DNA of 64,000 nt from Algoriphagus ratkowskyi (GCF_002150505.1 NZ_MSSV01000016.1:1-64000); one strand, 5' to 3'; positions 43,150-52,588 are shown, counted from the stretch's first letter. Numbers and translations: made by a program. Notes: a model not told the origin generated them from the sequence alone.

Positions 43150-43988
43150 GAATTCAGCAGGTTAATAAGTTCCTTGATCTCTAGAACTTTGTCAGTTTCT
43201 CCGAGTTTCTCGAAGGAATTCTCTAGGTTTCGAAACATCCGCAGCATCATTTGTAAATGTGCACAAGGCTCAAAGTAATCTTCCTTCACATCTATTTTTA
43301 ATTGCTCTAAGTAATTGATAATATCCTTTCTGCTGAAAATTAAGCCCTTATTGAAAGCATTAATGTAAAAAGTGATGTCTGCTGATTTATAGGTAAGCAC
43401 AAATAGATTTGGGAGATTCACGCCGTAAATAGGCAGGCCCAGCTTCTTTGCAACAAGCAAATAGATAGAGCATAAAGTAAGTGGGTTGCCACGCTTGGAA
43501 TCCAAGACAGAGGAAAGCATGCTATTGGCAGGGGAGTGGAAGTTTTTAGTGTTGGCAGAGAAGCGAAGCCTATTATACAACACATCATTGATAGAACGAA
43601 CCTGCTCATAAGGGTTTAGATCATTCTTGAAAGCAGTCCAAACTTCAAAATAAATCTGATGCATTTCAGCATTCAACTTGGAATACTCAAGATCTGGGTA
43701 CTGATAGGTATTGATAATCCAAAGGCCCGTAAGCAAATCACGATCATCAGTATCTCTCCAATCGGTGAGTCTGGCTTTTAAAAGCGAAAATTGAAGATCG
43801 TGTACCAATTCCTCTATTTCCTTCTGAATATCCGGGTTAAAGCTATTCTCCCACTTATTTTCCAAAAAAGGGATAATATCATTCCCAATTGAAAGGATTC
43901 GATCCCGAACATGCATTCTCACTTCTTGATCTGAATCATCCAATAAGGAAACTAAAGCATTTAATTCTCCGGGAGTCAATTCGTTCAT
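43146..43988 (-). CDS. SirB1/transglutaminase-like family protein
   Basis: The 280-residue protein has a short HEAT-like N-terminal helical part (LVSLLDDSDQEVRMHVRDR) and a SirB1-like transglutaminase-fold domain (about 130-250). The family segment SVLDSKRGNPLTLCSIYLLVAKKLGLPI, with its expected Cys, is visible in part. SirB1/YchA proteins are common in many bacteria; their function is unproven. No signal peptide. The coding region overlaps the redoxin gene tail to tail by 4 bases. Confidence 0.82.
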   Translation of the reverse strand: MNELTPGELNALVSLLDDSDQEVRMHVRDRILSIGNDIIPFLENKWENSFNPDIQKEIEELVHDLQFSLLKARLTDWRDTDDRDLLTGLWIINTYQYPDLEYSKLNAEMHQIYFEVWTAFKNDLNPYEQVRSINDVLYNRLRFSANTKNFHSPANSMLSSVLDSKRGNPLTLCSIYLLVAKKLGLPIYGVNLPNLFVLTYKSADITFYINAFNKGLIFSRKDIINYLEQLKIDVKEDYFEPCAHLQMMLRMFRNLENSFEKLGETDKVLEIKELINLLNS

Positions 43989-44129
43989 ATCTATAGGCTA
44001 CGGAAATAAAAGGATATTAGATTACCAGGGGTTATGTGGTTAGGTTGATAAATAAAGTAAGAAATTAAAATGAGAACTATACAGTTTGTGCTGTTATTTC
44101 GATTAATAAAGGACCACATGTAAGCTATA

Positions 44130-44615
44130 TTATTTGACGATTAATGCATCAACACGTTCGTTTTCCGCAGGCTTCTCAAACCATCCTTCCATAAAATCAA
44201 AGTCTTCTAGACTCACTTTAAACACAAATGTTTCACCTTTTTCATTATTTCTCTTGACCACACGCCTGAGCCTGGTTTCTTTTGAAATATCCAAATAATG
44301 AAGCTTCAGCTCAAACCCATTTTTATGAGCAAATTCTCTGAATTTCTATCGGTGGTCATATTTGGAAAGCCCTAGGTCTTAGATTGAATCTGTTCCTGAA
44401 TCCTCAAGCTGTACAAACAATGTCATCATTAATTTTTCTGCTCGATCAAGTCTCTTGAGGGAACATTCCAGTCCATCGCTTGGCTTTTTATCGATAAGGA
44501 AAAGAGTGTTATTCCATTGATCTATTGAGAAAATAACACCTGCTAATTTGCTCTTTAATTGGTGTGCATAAGTCGTTTTTCCAGAACCAGTATTTCCAAC
44601 TATAAGATGTATCAT
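44130..44615 (-). pseudogene. AAA family P-loop kinase-like gene with two in-frame stops
   Basis: The frame starts MIHLIVGNTGSGKTTYAHQL with an intact P-loop and continues to TAA at codon 79 (44381-44379). It resumes in the same frame as DLGLSKYDHR, hits TAG at codon 90 (44348-44346), and goes on as KFREFAHKNGFELKLHYLDI and KRNNEKGETFVF to the natural stop at 44130. The downstream part is the conserved lid and C-terminus of small AAA-type zeta-toxin/kinase-like proteins. Both stops are one substitution from sense codons (TTA and CAG). About 161 codons are otherwise aligned, so the gene decayed recently. Confidence 0.82.
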
Positions 44616-44652
44616 TTTAATTGGTTCAAATGTGAGCCAAACCTTTAAAGGC

Positions 44653-46281
44653 CTAGGTTTGAATTACACCAACATTAAATCTTTCCGTAATCGGTGAATG
44701 ATTCGCCGCTTCTATTCCCATACTGATTACTTTTCTAGTTTCCCGAGGATCGATCACCCCGTCTACCCAAAGTCTGGATGCAGCATAATATGGGCTCAAT
44801 TCCTCGTTATATTTTGAGGTGATTTCATCTAGTAATTCCTTTTCATCTTCGGGGGATATCTCAAGACCTTTCTTTTTCAGTCCTGCTACTTTGATTTGCA
44901 AAAGTGTATTTGCAGCAGCTGCACCAGACATTACTGCCATTTGCGCTGTGGGCCAGGAATAAATTAATCGAGGATCGTACGCTTTGCCACACATAGCATA
45001 GTTACCTGCGCCGTAGCTATTTCCTAACAGAAAGGTGAATTTGGGAACCACAGAATTTGCCATAGCATTCACCATTTTCGCTCCGTCTTTGATGATGCCT
45101 CCATGCTCAGCTTTGCTTCCCACCATAAATCCACTGACATCTTGTAAGAAAATCAACGGGATTTTGCGCTGATTACAATTCATTATAAAACGCGCTGCTT
45201 TGTCTGCTGAGTCAGAGTAAATCACACCGCCCATCTGCATTTCGCCTTTGGCGGTTTTGACAATTTTACGCTGATTCGCTACGATTCCCACAGCCCAGCC
45301 ATCTACTCTTGCAGTTCCACAAATTAGAGTCTTTCCATAATCCTCTTTGTACTCATCAAAGTCGCCTCCGTCTACCAACCCTTTAACTATCAAAAGCATA
45401 TCATAAGGTTTGACACGCTCGGTTGGGAAATTTGCAATTAATTCTTCTCCGCTGAAACCAGGTGCCTGAGATTCTGCACGGTCAAAACCAGCTGTAGGAT
45501 TATGCCCTATTTTATCAAAAATCTTTCGGATCGCATCTAAGCAATCCTGATCTGTATCATATTTATTGTCTGTGACTCCAGAGATTTCGCAGTGCGTAGT
45601 CGCTCCACCTAGTGTTTCATTATCAATCGTTTCTCCGATTGCTGATTTCACTAAATAAGAACCAGCAAGGAAAATAGAGCCCGTCTTATCCACTATCATC
45701 GCTTCGTCAGACATGATAGGTAAATATGCTCCTCCAGCTACACAGCTGCCCATAATTGCGGCAACTTGTACAATTCCCATGGCAGACATTTTTGCATTAT
45801 TTCTGAATTGACGGCCAAAGTGCTCCTTGTCAGGGAAAATTTCATTTTGCATAGGGAGAAAAACTCCAGCGCTATCGACTAAATAGATCACAGGAATTTT
45901 GTTCTCCATGGCGATCTCCTGAGCACGAAGGTTTTTCTTGGCTGTCATAGGAAACCAAGCTCCCGCTTTCACAGTGGCATCATTGGCTACAATCATGCAC
46001 ATTCTGCCACTCACATAACCAATACCTGTCACTACTCCACCTGATGGACAACCGCCCTCTTCGGCATACATTCCATCAGCGACAAATGCTCCAACTTCTA
46101 AAAATTCCGTATTCTGATCACGTAAATAGTCTATTCGCTCTCGAGCGGTAAGTTTGCCTTTTGCATGTTCTTTTTCTATTCTTTTGGTTCCTCCGCCTAG
46201 CTTTACTTGCTCATATTTTGCCTGCAAAGACTGGAGTAATCCCTCCATTACTGAGTTTGAATTATTGGTAGTTGGTGTCAT
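44653..46281 (-). CDS. Acyl-CoA carboxylase beta (carboxyltransferase) subunit
   Basis: The 542-residue protein is a full-length biotin-dependent carboxyltransferase of the propionyl/methylcrotonyl-CoA type. Family segments include AKGKLTARERIDYLRD at the N-terminus, CMIVANDATVKAGAWFPMT, VYLVDSAGVFLPMQ, AYLPIMSDEAMIV and the second half's QDVSGFMVGSKAEHGGII. The LPMQNEIFPDKEHFGRQFRN region is more like methylcrotonyl-CoA carboxylase, but the acyl specificity is not certain. No alpha (biotin carboxylase) subunit lies in the window. Flanked by two pseudogenes. Confidence 0.9.
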   Translation of the reverse strand: MTPTTNNSNSVMEGLLQSLQAKYEQVKLGGGTKRIEKEHAKGKLTARERIDYLRDQNTEFLEVGAFVADGMYAEEGGCPSGGVVTGIGYVSGRMCMIVANDATVKAGAWFPMTAKKNLRAQEIAMENKIPVIYLVDSAGVFLPMQNEIFPDKEHFGRQFRNNAKMSAMGIVQVAAIMGSCVAGGAYLPIMSDEAMIVDKTGSIFLAGSYLVKSAIGETIDNETLGGATTHCEISGVTDNKYDTDQDCLDAIRKIFDKIGHNPTAGFDRAESQAPGFSGEELIANFPTERVKPYDMLLIVKGLVDGGDFDEYKEDYGKTLICGTARVDGWAVGIVANQRKIVKTAKGEMQMGGVIYSDSADKAARFIMNCNQRKIPLIFLQDVSGFMVGSKAEHGGIIKDGAKMVNAMANSVVPKFTFLLGNSYGAGNYAMCGKAYDPRLIYSWPTAQMAVMSGAAAANTLLQIKVAGLKKKGLEISPEDEKELLDEITSKYNEELSPYYAASRLWVDGVIDPRETRKVISMGIEAANHSPITERFNVGVIQT

Positions 46282-46480
46282 TTGTAATATTTGGGTTTAT
46301 TAAATCAAAAACTATTGCGTTACACAAATAGTTTATCCTCGAAGGTAAAAAAACAATCCTGAATTGGGGCTCAAAAGGTCAGAATGAAGGGTAAATTTCA
46401 TCAGGAAGATTTAATAGACACAAACCTGCTCATTGATTCAGCATCATCAACAGTCATGAATTTTAATTATCTGCGTGCTA

Positions 46481-47010
46481 CTAAAACTTCTTCTTCACAT
46501 AGTTCAACTCTTCCTTTGTCCTTACTCCATTTTCTGTAAGTGCTAGCCAGAGTTTGAGTTTGTCACCTTCTCGATTCATAGTCAAGCCATGAAAATAAAT
46601 AGTATTTTCTGCTATTTCTACCAACCGAAAGGTCGTCCACTCTTCTTTTTTTTTTTCCAGGGAGAAAGGTCAGCATTGAAGTGCTTAATTTTAAGGGAAA
46701 AGTTTTTTCCTTCTTGGACGATATTCATATACTCTGAAAAAATGAGTTTCCTTTCACTCCAATAGCGAAAATTACCAATCATATTTCCATCTACTGCAGG
46801 CATCCACACTTCCTCATAATCTCCCCCAAACCCGGTTCCGGTCCAGAAACCCTCTAGCTATGATAAATCAGAAACCTGGCCTTTCCCCGGATCTTGGTCT
46901 TTTTCGAGTTGTTCCACTTGGGAAAAGGCGATGAATCTGATGAGAAATAGAAGGGAGGTAAGAAGGGGATTTTTCTTTGGAGAGAGGGATTTAATACTAG
47001 CTGAAGTTAG
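46481..47010 (-). pseudogene. DUF6265-like gene broken by a stop and a homopolymer frameshift
   Basis: Reading the minus strand, a signal-peptide-like LLTSLLFLIRFIAFSQ precedes QVSDLS, then TAG, then LEGFWTGTGFGGDYEEVW and IKHFNADLSPW. After an 11-A run (complement of 46646-46656) the frame shifts: one frame gives KKKKKSGRPFGW and stop, while the shifted frame restores EEWTTFRLVEIAENTIYF, then TMNREGDKLKLWLALTENG, ending YVKKKF-stop at 46481. Domain order matches DUF6265 proteins, where TAG probably replaces a Trp (TGG) before the LEGFW segment. The homopolymer indel could be a sequencing error, but the TAG cannot be explained that way. No good start codon precedes the leader. Confidence 0.8.
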
Positions 47011-47589
47011 ATAAACTATTGAGTGTAAATAGTCAGAAAGACACGGTAATGTGGCGTAGCACCAATGACTCCTAACCATTCAGGGTTTTGAATGGGAGTG
47101 AATAAAAAATGATAAGCGCCTGATCTAGAGCCATGAAAAGACTATGATTTGAAAAATTTGAAGTTTTACCCTTTTCGGGGCTCCTATTCTACAACTAGTT
47201 ATATCGCTCCCGGCTTTGTCGAGGGTTCTGCCACAGCGGACAGATGTAAATAGTTTCAATCCTTCGGATTTATTTTTGAGGGATTATAAATAATATGTAT
47301 ATCCGCTTTTCTACCAGTAAGACGTCAAAAGCAATGTAAGATATGTTAAACTTAAGAATTGAGGCCACTTCGGTCTTCGGTCATCGGTCTTCCAACCTGA
47401 TAAGCAAAGAATCTAAGGTGACTGGCATCATTGCGGATAATCATAATAAATAAATATGTAATTATAAAACAGTGCTCTCTCTGTATCCCGACGTCCTTAA
47501 TAAATATTGGTAGAACTCTGTATTCCTACATGTTAATACGTTGCGCCGTTGCGCTGCAGCGAGAGATTTTTTAGGAGAGTATATTGTAC
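47011..47589. other. Intergenic gap with a dispersed repeat, no gene
   Basis: About 580 bases with no recognised gene. An 86-bp repeat (47357-47442) shared with 38190-38275 lies in it. The rest is AT-rich. An ORF overlapping 46858-47079 belongs to the decayed DUF6265-like gene and its leader. Confidence 0.5.
47357..47442. repeat. 86-bp dispersed repeat, copy 2
   Basis: Begins AATTGAGGCCACTTCGGTC, contains TCGGTCTTCCAACCTGATAA and ends GCGGATAATC; the same element as 38190-38275, in the same orientation. Confidence 0.65.
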
Positions 47590-47904
47590 TTACACATCAT
47601 GTCGCACTGGAATCTCAGGATTGATGAAAGTAAAACCTCGTGCTTCATCTCCTTCAAAAAAATCTATTTGCATCCCCATCAAAAACATGTAGTGCCTCTT
47701 TTCAATAAGCACAGGGATGTCTGAAATTGTAAATTTTTGATCATCGTCCTTCGCTTTATCAAAGCCGAGCGCGTAAGACATTCCACCACATCCACCGCCT
47801 TTGGTTCCTATCCGCAAAAAATAGTCAGTTGGAATATTTTTATTTTCCATGATGTTTTTGATTTCTGCTATGGCTTTTTCGGTAATTGTAATTGGCGCTA
47901 TCAT
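47590..47904 (-). CDS. HesB/IscA-like iron-sulfur accessory protein
   Basis: The 104-residue protein has the HesB/IscA fold: ITITEKAIAEIKNIM, LRIGTKGGGCGGMSYALGFD, and IDFFEGDEARGFTFINP. The start at 47904 (MIAPITITEKA) is preferred over 47958. The first conserved Cys (GGGCGG) is present, but the usual C-terminal C-x-C pair is absent; the protein ends VRHDV. A-type carriers normally need three Cys, so this is a one-Cys variant, seen in Bacteroidota relatives as far as I recall. It may bind metal differently or act in assembly regulation. It is divergent from the DUF7935-like gene. Confidence 0.82.
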   Translation of the reverse strand: MIAPITITEKAIAEIKNIMENKNIPTDYFLRIGTKGGGCGGMSYALGFDKAKDDDQKFTISDIPVLIEKRHYMFLMGMQIDFFEGDEARGFTFINPEIPVRHDV

Positions 47905-48013
47905 GGGATTCAAATGATTTTGGCAGGAAATTGGTTCGTGTAAAATTAAATTTACCATCCTCGAAGTTTTCTAACGGGGATAATTTGTGCAAATTCGAGC
48001 TTAATCCCCAAAA

Positions 48014-48535
48014 ATGGAATATACAGTCGATTTATTGAAAATTCTTTTGCCAGCCGGCATCGTCCTATATGGCATGTATCTCGTGGTCGTATCTTTCCTT
48101 TCGAAAGAAAGAGAAAAGATGCTAGTGGAGTTGAAAACGCAAAATTCTCAGACAATACTTCCAATTCGATTGCAGGCTGCTGAGAGAATGTGCCTTTTTC
48201 TGGAACGCATTACTCCGAATAATTTGGTACGTAGATCTAATCCTGGAGGACTAACATCTGGTGAATTGCATTCACTTTTGCTTGCAGAAGTTCGAGAGGA
48301 GTTCAATCATAATTTTTCCCAGCAAGTATATTTCTCGGAGGAAACATGGGAGGCAGTAAAGCGTGCAGTGGAAGAAGTGACGACGATCATCAACCAAAGC
48401 CGTCAACTCCTTCATGAGGAGTCTACTGGCCTAGATATGGCTAAGGCAATTTTTGGACAATCACTGGAGAGAAAAAACGATCCCGTTGGATATGCGTTGA
48501 AACAAGTGAAATCTGAAATTCAAATTTATTTCTAG
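48014..48535 (+). CDS. DUF7935-like membrane-anchored protein
   Basis: The 173-residue protein has one N-terminal membrane helix (ILLPAGIVLYGMYLVVVSFL) and a long cytoplasmic, mostly helical domain with the segments LPIRLQAAERMCLFLERI and the FSQQVYFSEETWEAVKRA stretch. It resembles the DUF7935 family of Bacteroidota; no function is known. The stop is 2 bases from the next gene's start, forming an apparent operon with the YkvA-like gene. Confidence 0.72.
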   Translation: MEYTVDLLKILLPAGIVLYGMYLVVVSFLSKEREKMLVELKTQNSQTILPIRLQAAERMCLFLERITPNNLVRRSNPGGLTSGELHSLLLAEVREEFNHNFSQQVYFSEETWEAVKRAVEEVTTIINQSRQLLHEESTGLDMAKAIFGQSLERKNDPVGYALKQVKSEIQIYF

Positions 48536-48537
48536 AA

Positions 48538-48951
48538 ATGACATCCATTAGATCAAAAACCTCCGCAACCATAGAAGATGCCAAAGCCCTTTTTGGAAAA
48601 AAAGTGGAGGCTCTTGGGAAGCAAAAAGAGAAAGTCACAGAACTGATTGCTGGGGTAGGAAATAAAATTTTGAGATTTGGAGATGATTCACGAGTAAAAA
48701 AATTGATTGAGCCTGTTTCAGTATTTGTTCGGATGCTTAAAGCTCATTTTAATGGCTCGCATAAGCTTACAAATAGTACTCTGGGGTTGATTTTACTAGC
48801 CTTAGTATACTTTGTGTCGCCTATAGATATCATCCCGGATTTTTTAGGTTTCCTAGGTTTTGCTGATGATTTGAGCGTGATTTTGGCAGTTTATGCGAAG
48901 ATTAAAGATGAGATAAGTCAGTTTCTCGATTGGGAGAGAACTCAAGTTTAA
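48538..48951 (+). CDS. YkvA family (DUF1232) membrane protein
   Basis: The 137-residue protein ends in the DUF1232 signature VYFVSPIDIIPDFLGFLGFA then DDLSVI, which forms a short membrane segment, after a helical N-terminal part. DUF1232 proteins are small and of unknown function, sometimes linked to membrane stress. It directly follows the DUF7935-like gene. Confidence 0.88.
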   Translation: MTSIRSKTSATIEDAKALFGKKVEALGKQKEKVTELIAGVGNKILRFGDDSRVKKLIEPVSVFVRMLKAHFNGSHKLTNSTLGLILLALVYFVSPIDIIPDFLGFLGFADDLSVILAVYAKIKDEISQFLDWERTQV

Positions 48952-48982
48952 GTACGGCTGTTACTCCCCAAATCACCTATTT

Positions 48983-49603
48983 ATGCAAGATCAAGAAACA
49001 CACTTAATCAATCCTGAATTAATTGCTTCTGCACAGAATTATTCTGACTACCGCGCAATGATTGACTCACTTCTGGTAGAAAATAAAACCACCGGAAGCG
49101 ATCATTCTGAGAGCTATTTAGCCTATACCAAAATGAATGTACAGCGTATGAGTCGCTGGGACAAAACGGCTAAGATTTCGCCTGAACTGGAAAAGATCGT
49201 TTCTTCGATTTCTGCTCCCCAAGTATGGCTAGTAATTACTGAAGCTTGGTGTGGTGATGCAGCGCAAACTATTCCCTTTATGGCGAAACTTGCGGAATTG
49301 AATTCATTGATAGATTTGAAACTGGTGCTCAGAGATGAGAATCCAGAACTGATGGATGCTTATTTGTCAGAAGGAGCTAGGTCAATACCTGTATTAATTG
49401 CCTTGAGCGGAGATTTGAGCCAGGAGTTATTTGTGTGGGGACCAAAGCCTGAATTTCTTAAAACACGCATGAAAGCCTACAAGCTCGATCCACAAAATAT
49501 TACTTCCCAAGAATTTTCTGACGGTACACATCTTTGGTACGCAAGAGACAAAAATAAAGCATTGGCTGAGGAATTGACTCCACTCATTGCCGCAACTATA
49601 TAA
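48983..49603 (+). CDS. Thioredoxin-fold family protein
   Basis: The 206-residue cytosolic protein carries a thioredoxin-like fold with the site WLVITEAWCGDAAQTIPFM. The motif W-C-G-D keeps only the first catalytic Cys. The family (Thioredoxin_9-like) is widespread in Bacteroidota; activity is not defined. It is 31 bases after the YkvA-like gene and 3 bases before the next gene. Confidence 0.85.
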   Translation: MQDQETHLINPELIASAQNYSDYRAMIDSLLVENKTTGSDHSESYLAYTKMNVQRMSRWDKTAKISPELEKIVSSISAPQVWLVITEAWCGDAAQTIPFMAKLAELNSLIDLKLVLRDENPELMDAYLSEGARSIPVLIALSGDLSQELFVWGPKPEFLKTRMKAYKLDPQNITSQEFSDGTHLWYARDKNKALAEELTPLIAATI

Positions 49604-49606
49604 TTT

Positions 49607-50326
49607 ATGAAAATCGCATTGATTTCTGGGGCTTCAGGCCTTGTTGGCAAGGAAGTTCTCCACCAACTTTTCAAAAACTCAGCCTATGATTATGTGCTTA
49701 GTATTGGTAGGAGAAAACTTGCGATTAAGCAGCAGAAGCTCGTCCAGATTGAAGGTGATATGACAAAGTTAGGGAGTTGGAAGTGGGAGGATAAGATCAC
49801 ATCACAGAGTTTGGGCGGAGCGTATAACGCTCTTGTTGAGAGCTTGAATGAGGGAAAAGCTGAGATTCATGCTTTTTCCTCACTAGGCACGACGATCAAG
49901 CAGGCCGGCTCCAAAGAGAAGTTTTATGCGGTAGATCATGAGCTGGTTATAGGCTTTGCAAACTGGGCCAAAAAGCTTGGTGCAAGCAAATTTCTCTATG
50001 TTTCTTCTTCAGGAGCAGACATGAACTCTTCGATTTATTATAGTAAGGTGAAAGGCGAAGTGGAGCGGGATCTGAAGATCATAGGGTTTGATTACGTCGC
50101 CATTTTCAGACCTTCCTTGTTGATGGGAAATAGAAGTGAATTCCGACTTGGAGAAAGCGCTGCACAAATTCTAATGAAGCCTTTAATCTGGTTAAAGCTT
50201 TTCAAAAACGTGCGCCCGATCTATGATTATCAAGTAGCCAAAGCTTTGGTTAGAACTGCATTGGCAAAACAATCAACTTCTTCTGAAATCATCAGTTCTG
50301 GAGAGATGCAAGATTTAAGCGAATGA
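49607..50326 (+). CDS. NAD(P)-binding epimerase-like oxidoreductase
   Basis: The 239-residue protein begins with a Rossmann fold nucleotide site (ALISGASGLVGKEVL) and has the YVSSSGADMNSSIYYSKVKG segment, where Y-x-x-x-K is the expected catalytic pair. Architecture resembles HTATIP2/TIP30-like and SDR-type NAD(P)H-binding proteins. Substrate unknown. It overlaps dtd by 4 bases. Confidence 0.8.
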   Translation: MKIALISGASGLVGKEVLHQLFKNSAYDYVLSIGRRKLAIKQQKLVQIEGDMTKLGSWKWEDKITSQSLGGAYNALVESLNEGKAEIHAFSSLGTTIKQAGSKEKFYAVDHELVIGFANWAKKLGASKFLYVSSSGADMNSSIYYSKVKGEVERDLKIIGFDYVAIFRPSLLMGNRSEFRLGESAAQILMKPLIWLKLFKNVRPIYDYQVAKALVRTALAKQSTSSEIISSGEMQDLSE

Positions 50327-50775
50327 TAGTAGTACTCCAGCGAGTATCAGAAGCATCGGTGAAAATCGATGGTGAATTCAAAGCAGAAATCGGAATTGGT
50401 TTGATGATTCTAATAGGAATCGAGGAGGCAGATGGAGAAGAGGATATAATTTGGCTTGCTAATAAAATTTTAAACCTCCGAATTTTCCCTGACGAAAATG
50501 GAGTGATGAATAAAAGTTTGATTGATGTGGACGGAGAAATTTTACTGATTTCTCAGTTTACACTTCAAGCCAGTACTAAAAAAGGCAATCGGCCTTCCTA
50601 CATTAAAGCGGCTAAACCCGACATCGCTATTCCACTTTATAACCAAATGATTCAGGTTTTGGAGAAAGATCTTGGCAAGCAAATCGGCACGGGTGAATTC
50701 GGTGCAGATATGAAAGTTGCATTGGTGAACGATGGGCCAGTGACGATTTTAATAGATAGCAAGAATAGGATTTAA
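50323..50775 (+). CDS. dtd: D-aminoacyl-tRNA deacylase
   Basis: The 150-residue protein has both Dtd motifs: the SQFTLQAST segment with its Ser-Gln-Phe-Thr core, and the G-P-V-T motif in NDGPVTILID, together with GTGEFGADMKVAL. Dtd hydrolyses D-amino acids wrongly attached to tRNA. It overlaps the preceding gene's stop by 4 bases (ATGA) and ends a five-gene run beginning at 48014. Confidence 0.95.
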   Translation: MIVVLQRVSEASVKIDGEFKAEIGIGLMILIGIEEADGEEDIIWLANKILNLRIFPDENGVMNKSLIDVDGEILLISQFTLQASTKKGNRPSYIKAAKPDIAIPLYNQMIQVLEKDLGKQIGTGEFGADMKVALVNDGPVTILIDSKNRI

Positions 50776-50974
50776 CGGAAATTAAGTAGGAAGCAAGAGA
50801 GTTGAAGTCGTAACCTTCTAGTTTTGAAAATGTTGATTTGCACAGATATCTTAACTCTTCTTCTTCTTTTACTCGCTTTATGAATTTGAATTTGAGCGAT
50901 TGTCAGGAGAGAACAGGATAGAAGGGAAGCGTGATTTTTTCATTTTGGGCATAGTCATCCAAAATTCACTTCTC

Positions 50975-52447
50975 ATGAAAGCTACTTCAGCCTTACTACT
51001 TTTTACAGCATTTCTATTTATTCTATTCTTTTTTACCTCCTGTGGTTCCAGCCAAAAAGAGACTCAAGAGGCAGAGGTAAAGCCCAACGTGATCATTATC
51101 CTAGCGGATCAATGGAGAGCTCAGGAAGTTGGGTACATGGGGAATACCCAAATAAAGACACCAAACTTGGATAAGCTCGCTGCGCAAAGTTTGATTTTCG
51201 ATAATGCTGTTACGACCATGGCTGTATGTGCTCCGTGGAGAGCGAGTTTTTTGACAGGTCAATATCCGCTCACCAATGGGGTTTTCTACAATGACAAGCC
51301 ACTTCCAAATGAAGCACTGACGATGGCGGAAATCTACAAAGAGCAAGGTTATGTAACTGGGTATATTGGCAAATGGCATCTGAATGGGCATGCTAGAGGG
51401 GAGGAGTCTGCAAGGGATTTGCCAGTTCCGAAAGATAGAAGACAGGGGTTTGATTACTGGAAAGTCAGAGAGGTCACACACAATTATAACAACAGCTTTT
51501 ATTTTGATGAAAATGACGTGAAGCAGACCTGGGAGGGTTATGACGTTTTTCCTCAGACGGACAGCGCGATCAGCTATATCCAAAAGAATAAGGAGCATCC
51601 TTTTGTGCTGATGCTTTCGTATGGTCCTCCTCACGATCCCTACTTTTCTGCTCCCCAAGAATATCAGGATATGTATGACGTGAATACGCTGGAAGTTCGC
51701 CCGAATGTGCCAATTGCTTATCAGGACTCTGCTCGCAAAGTTCTGGCTGGATATTATGCGCATGCTACGGCGATTGATTTTGCGATCGGGAATTTGCTAG
51801 ATGCCTTGGATAAAGCAGGAGTGGCAGATAATACCATCCTTGTATTTACCTCGGAGCATGGTGATATGCTGATGTCTAAAGGTGTATTGAAAAAGCAGCG
51901 ACCTTATGACGAAGCGATCAAAGTGCCCATGTTAGTAAGGTATCCGGCGAAGTTAGGTACAAAAAGTCGGCACGTGATAGACCCGATAGGTACGCCGGAT
52001 TTACTGCCGACACTCTTGGGATTAAGTGATATTTCTTCGCCTAAAAGCGTTGAGGGAAAAGACTTTTCTCGTGAATTACTTGCTGGTAAGGATCTGGGAA
52101 ATGAAGCTGCATTGATCATGCTACCTGTTCCTTTTCACGAGTGGAAGTTTTCAAACGGAGGTAGAGAATTCCGTGGTATTCGCACCAAAAGATACACTTA
52201 TGTGAAAGATCTTAAAGGGCCTTGGTTGTTTTATGACAATGAAAAAGATCCGTATCAGGAAAACAATTTGGCAGATAATCCAGAGGTAAAAGACTTACAA
52301 GATGAGCTGGAAGCTATTTTGATGGAAAAATTGAAAGCGACAAATGATGACTTTCTCCCTGCGGATGATTACATGACTCAATACAATTACCTCTACGATG
52401 CGAAGGATAGTTTGAGAACAGCTAATTATTTGGACTTGGGTAGATAA
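50975..52447 (+). CDS. Lipoprotein sulfatase, sulfatase 2
   Basis: The 490-residue enzyme begins with a lipoprotein signal (LFILFFFTSCGSS), so it is anchored in the envelope. The ATG at 50975 is chosen for this reason over 50900. Sulfatase landmarks are the first metal ligand in IILADQWRA, the formylglycine motif CAPWRASFLTG (C85), GYIGKWHL, and FTSEHGDML. The E-H variant in place of the usual D-N near the C-terminal ligands is worth noting. Substrate unknown; it stands alone. Confidence 0.87.
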   Translation: MKATSALLLFTAFLFILFFFTSCGSSQKETQEAEVKPNVIIILADQWRAQEVGYMGNTQIKTPNLDKLAAQSLIFDNAVTTMAVCAPWRASFLTGQYPLTNGVFYNDKPLPNEALTMAEIYKEQGYVTGYIGKWHLNGHARGEESARDLPVPKDRRQGFDYWKVREVTHNYNNSFYFDENDVKQTWEGYDVFPQTDSAISYIQKNKEHPFVLMLSYGPPHDPYFSAPQEYQDMYDVNTLEVRPNVPIAYQDSARKVLAGYYAHATAIDFAIGNLLDALDKAGVADNTILVFTSEHGDMLMSKGVLKKQRPYDEAIKVPMLVRYPAKLGTKSRHVIDPIGTPDLLPTLLGLSDISSPKSVEGKDFSRELLAGKDLGNEAALIMLPVPFHEWKFSNGGREFRGIRTKRYTYVKDLKGPWLFYDNEKDPYQENNLADNPEVKDLQDELEAILMEKLKATNDDFLPADDYMTQYNYLYDAKDSLRTANYLDLGR

Positions 52448-52588
52448 ATAGGTTTTGTCACTGGGAAAAATTCCTCCTAGTCTTTTTTGCTAAGGATTAA
52501 AGAAGATATTTCGATATCAGATGGTAGTCAGTTGTTAACTTTGAATTTTTCAATTTTAAAATTTTCCAATCTTCGAATCATTTCCATT

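Noticed and set aside
46858..47079. 73-residue minus-strand ORF as a separate gene
   Set aside because: Its C-terminal half is the leader of the decayed DUF6265-like gene and its N-terminal half has no support.
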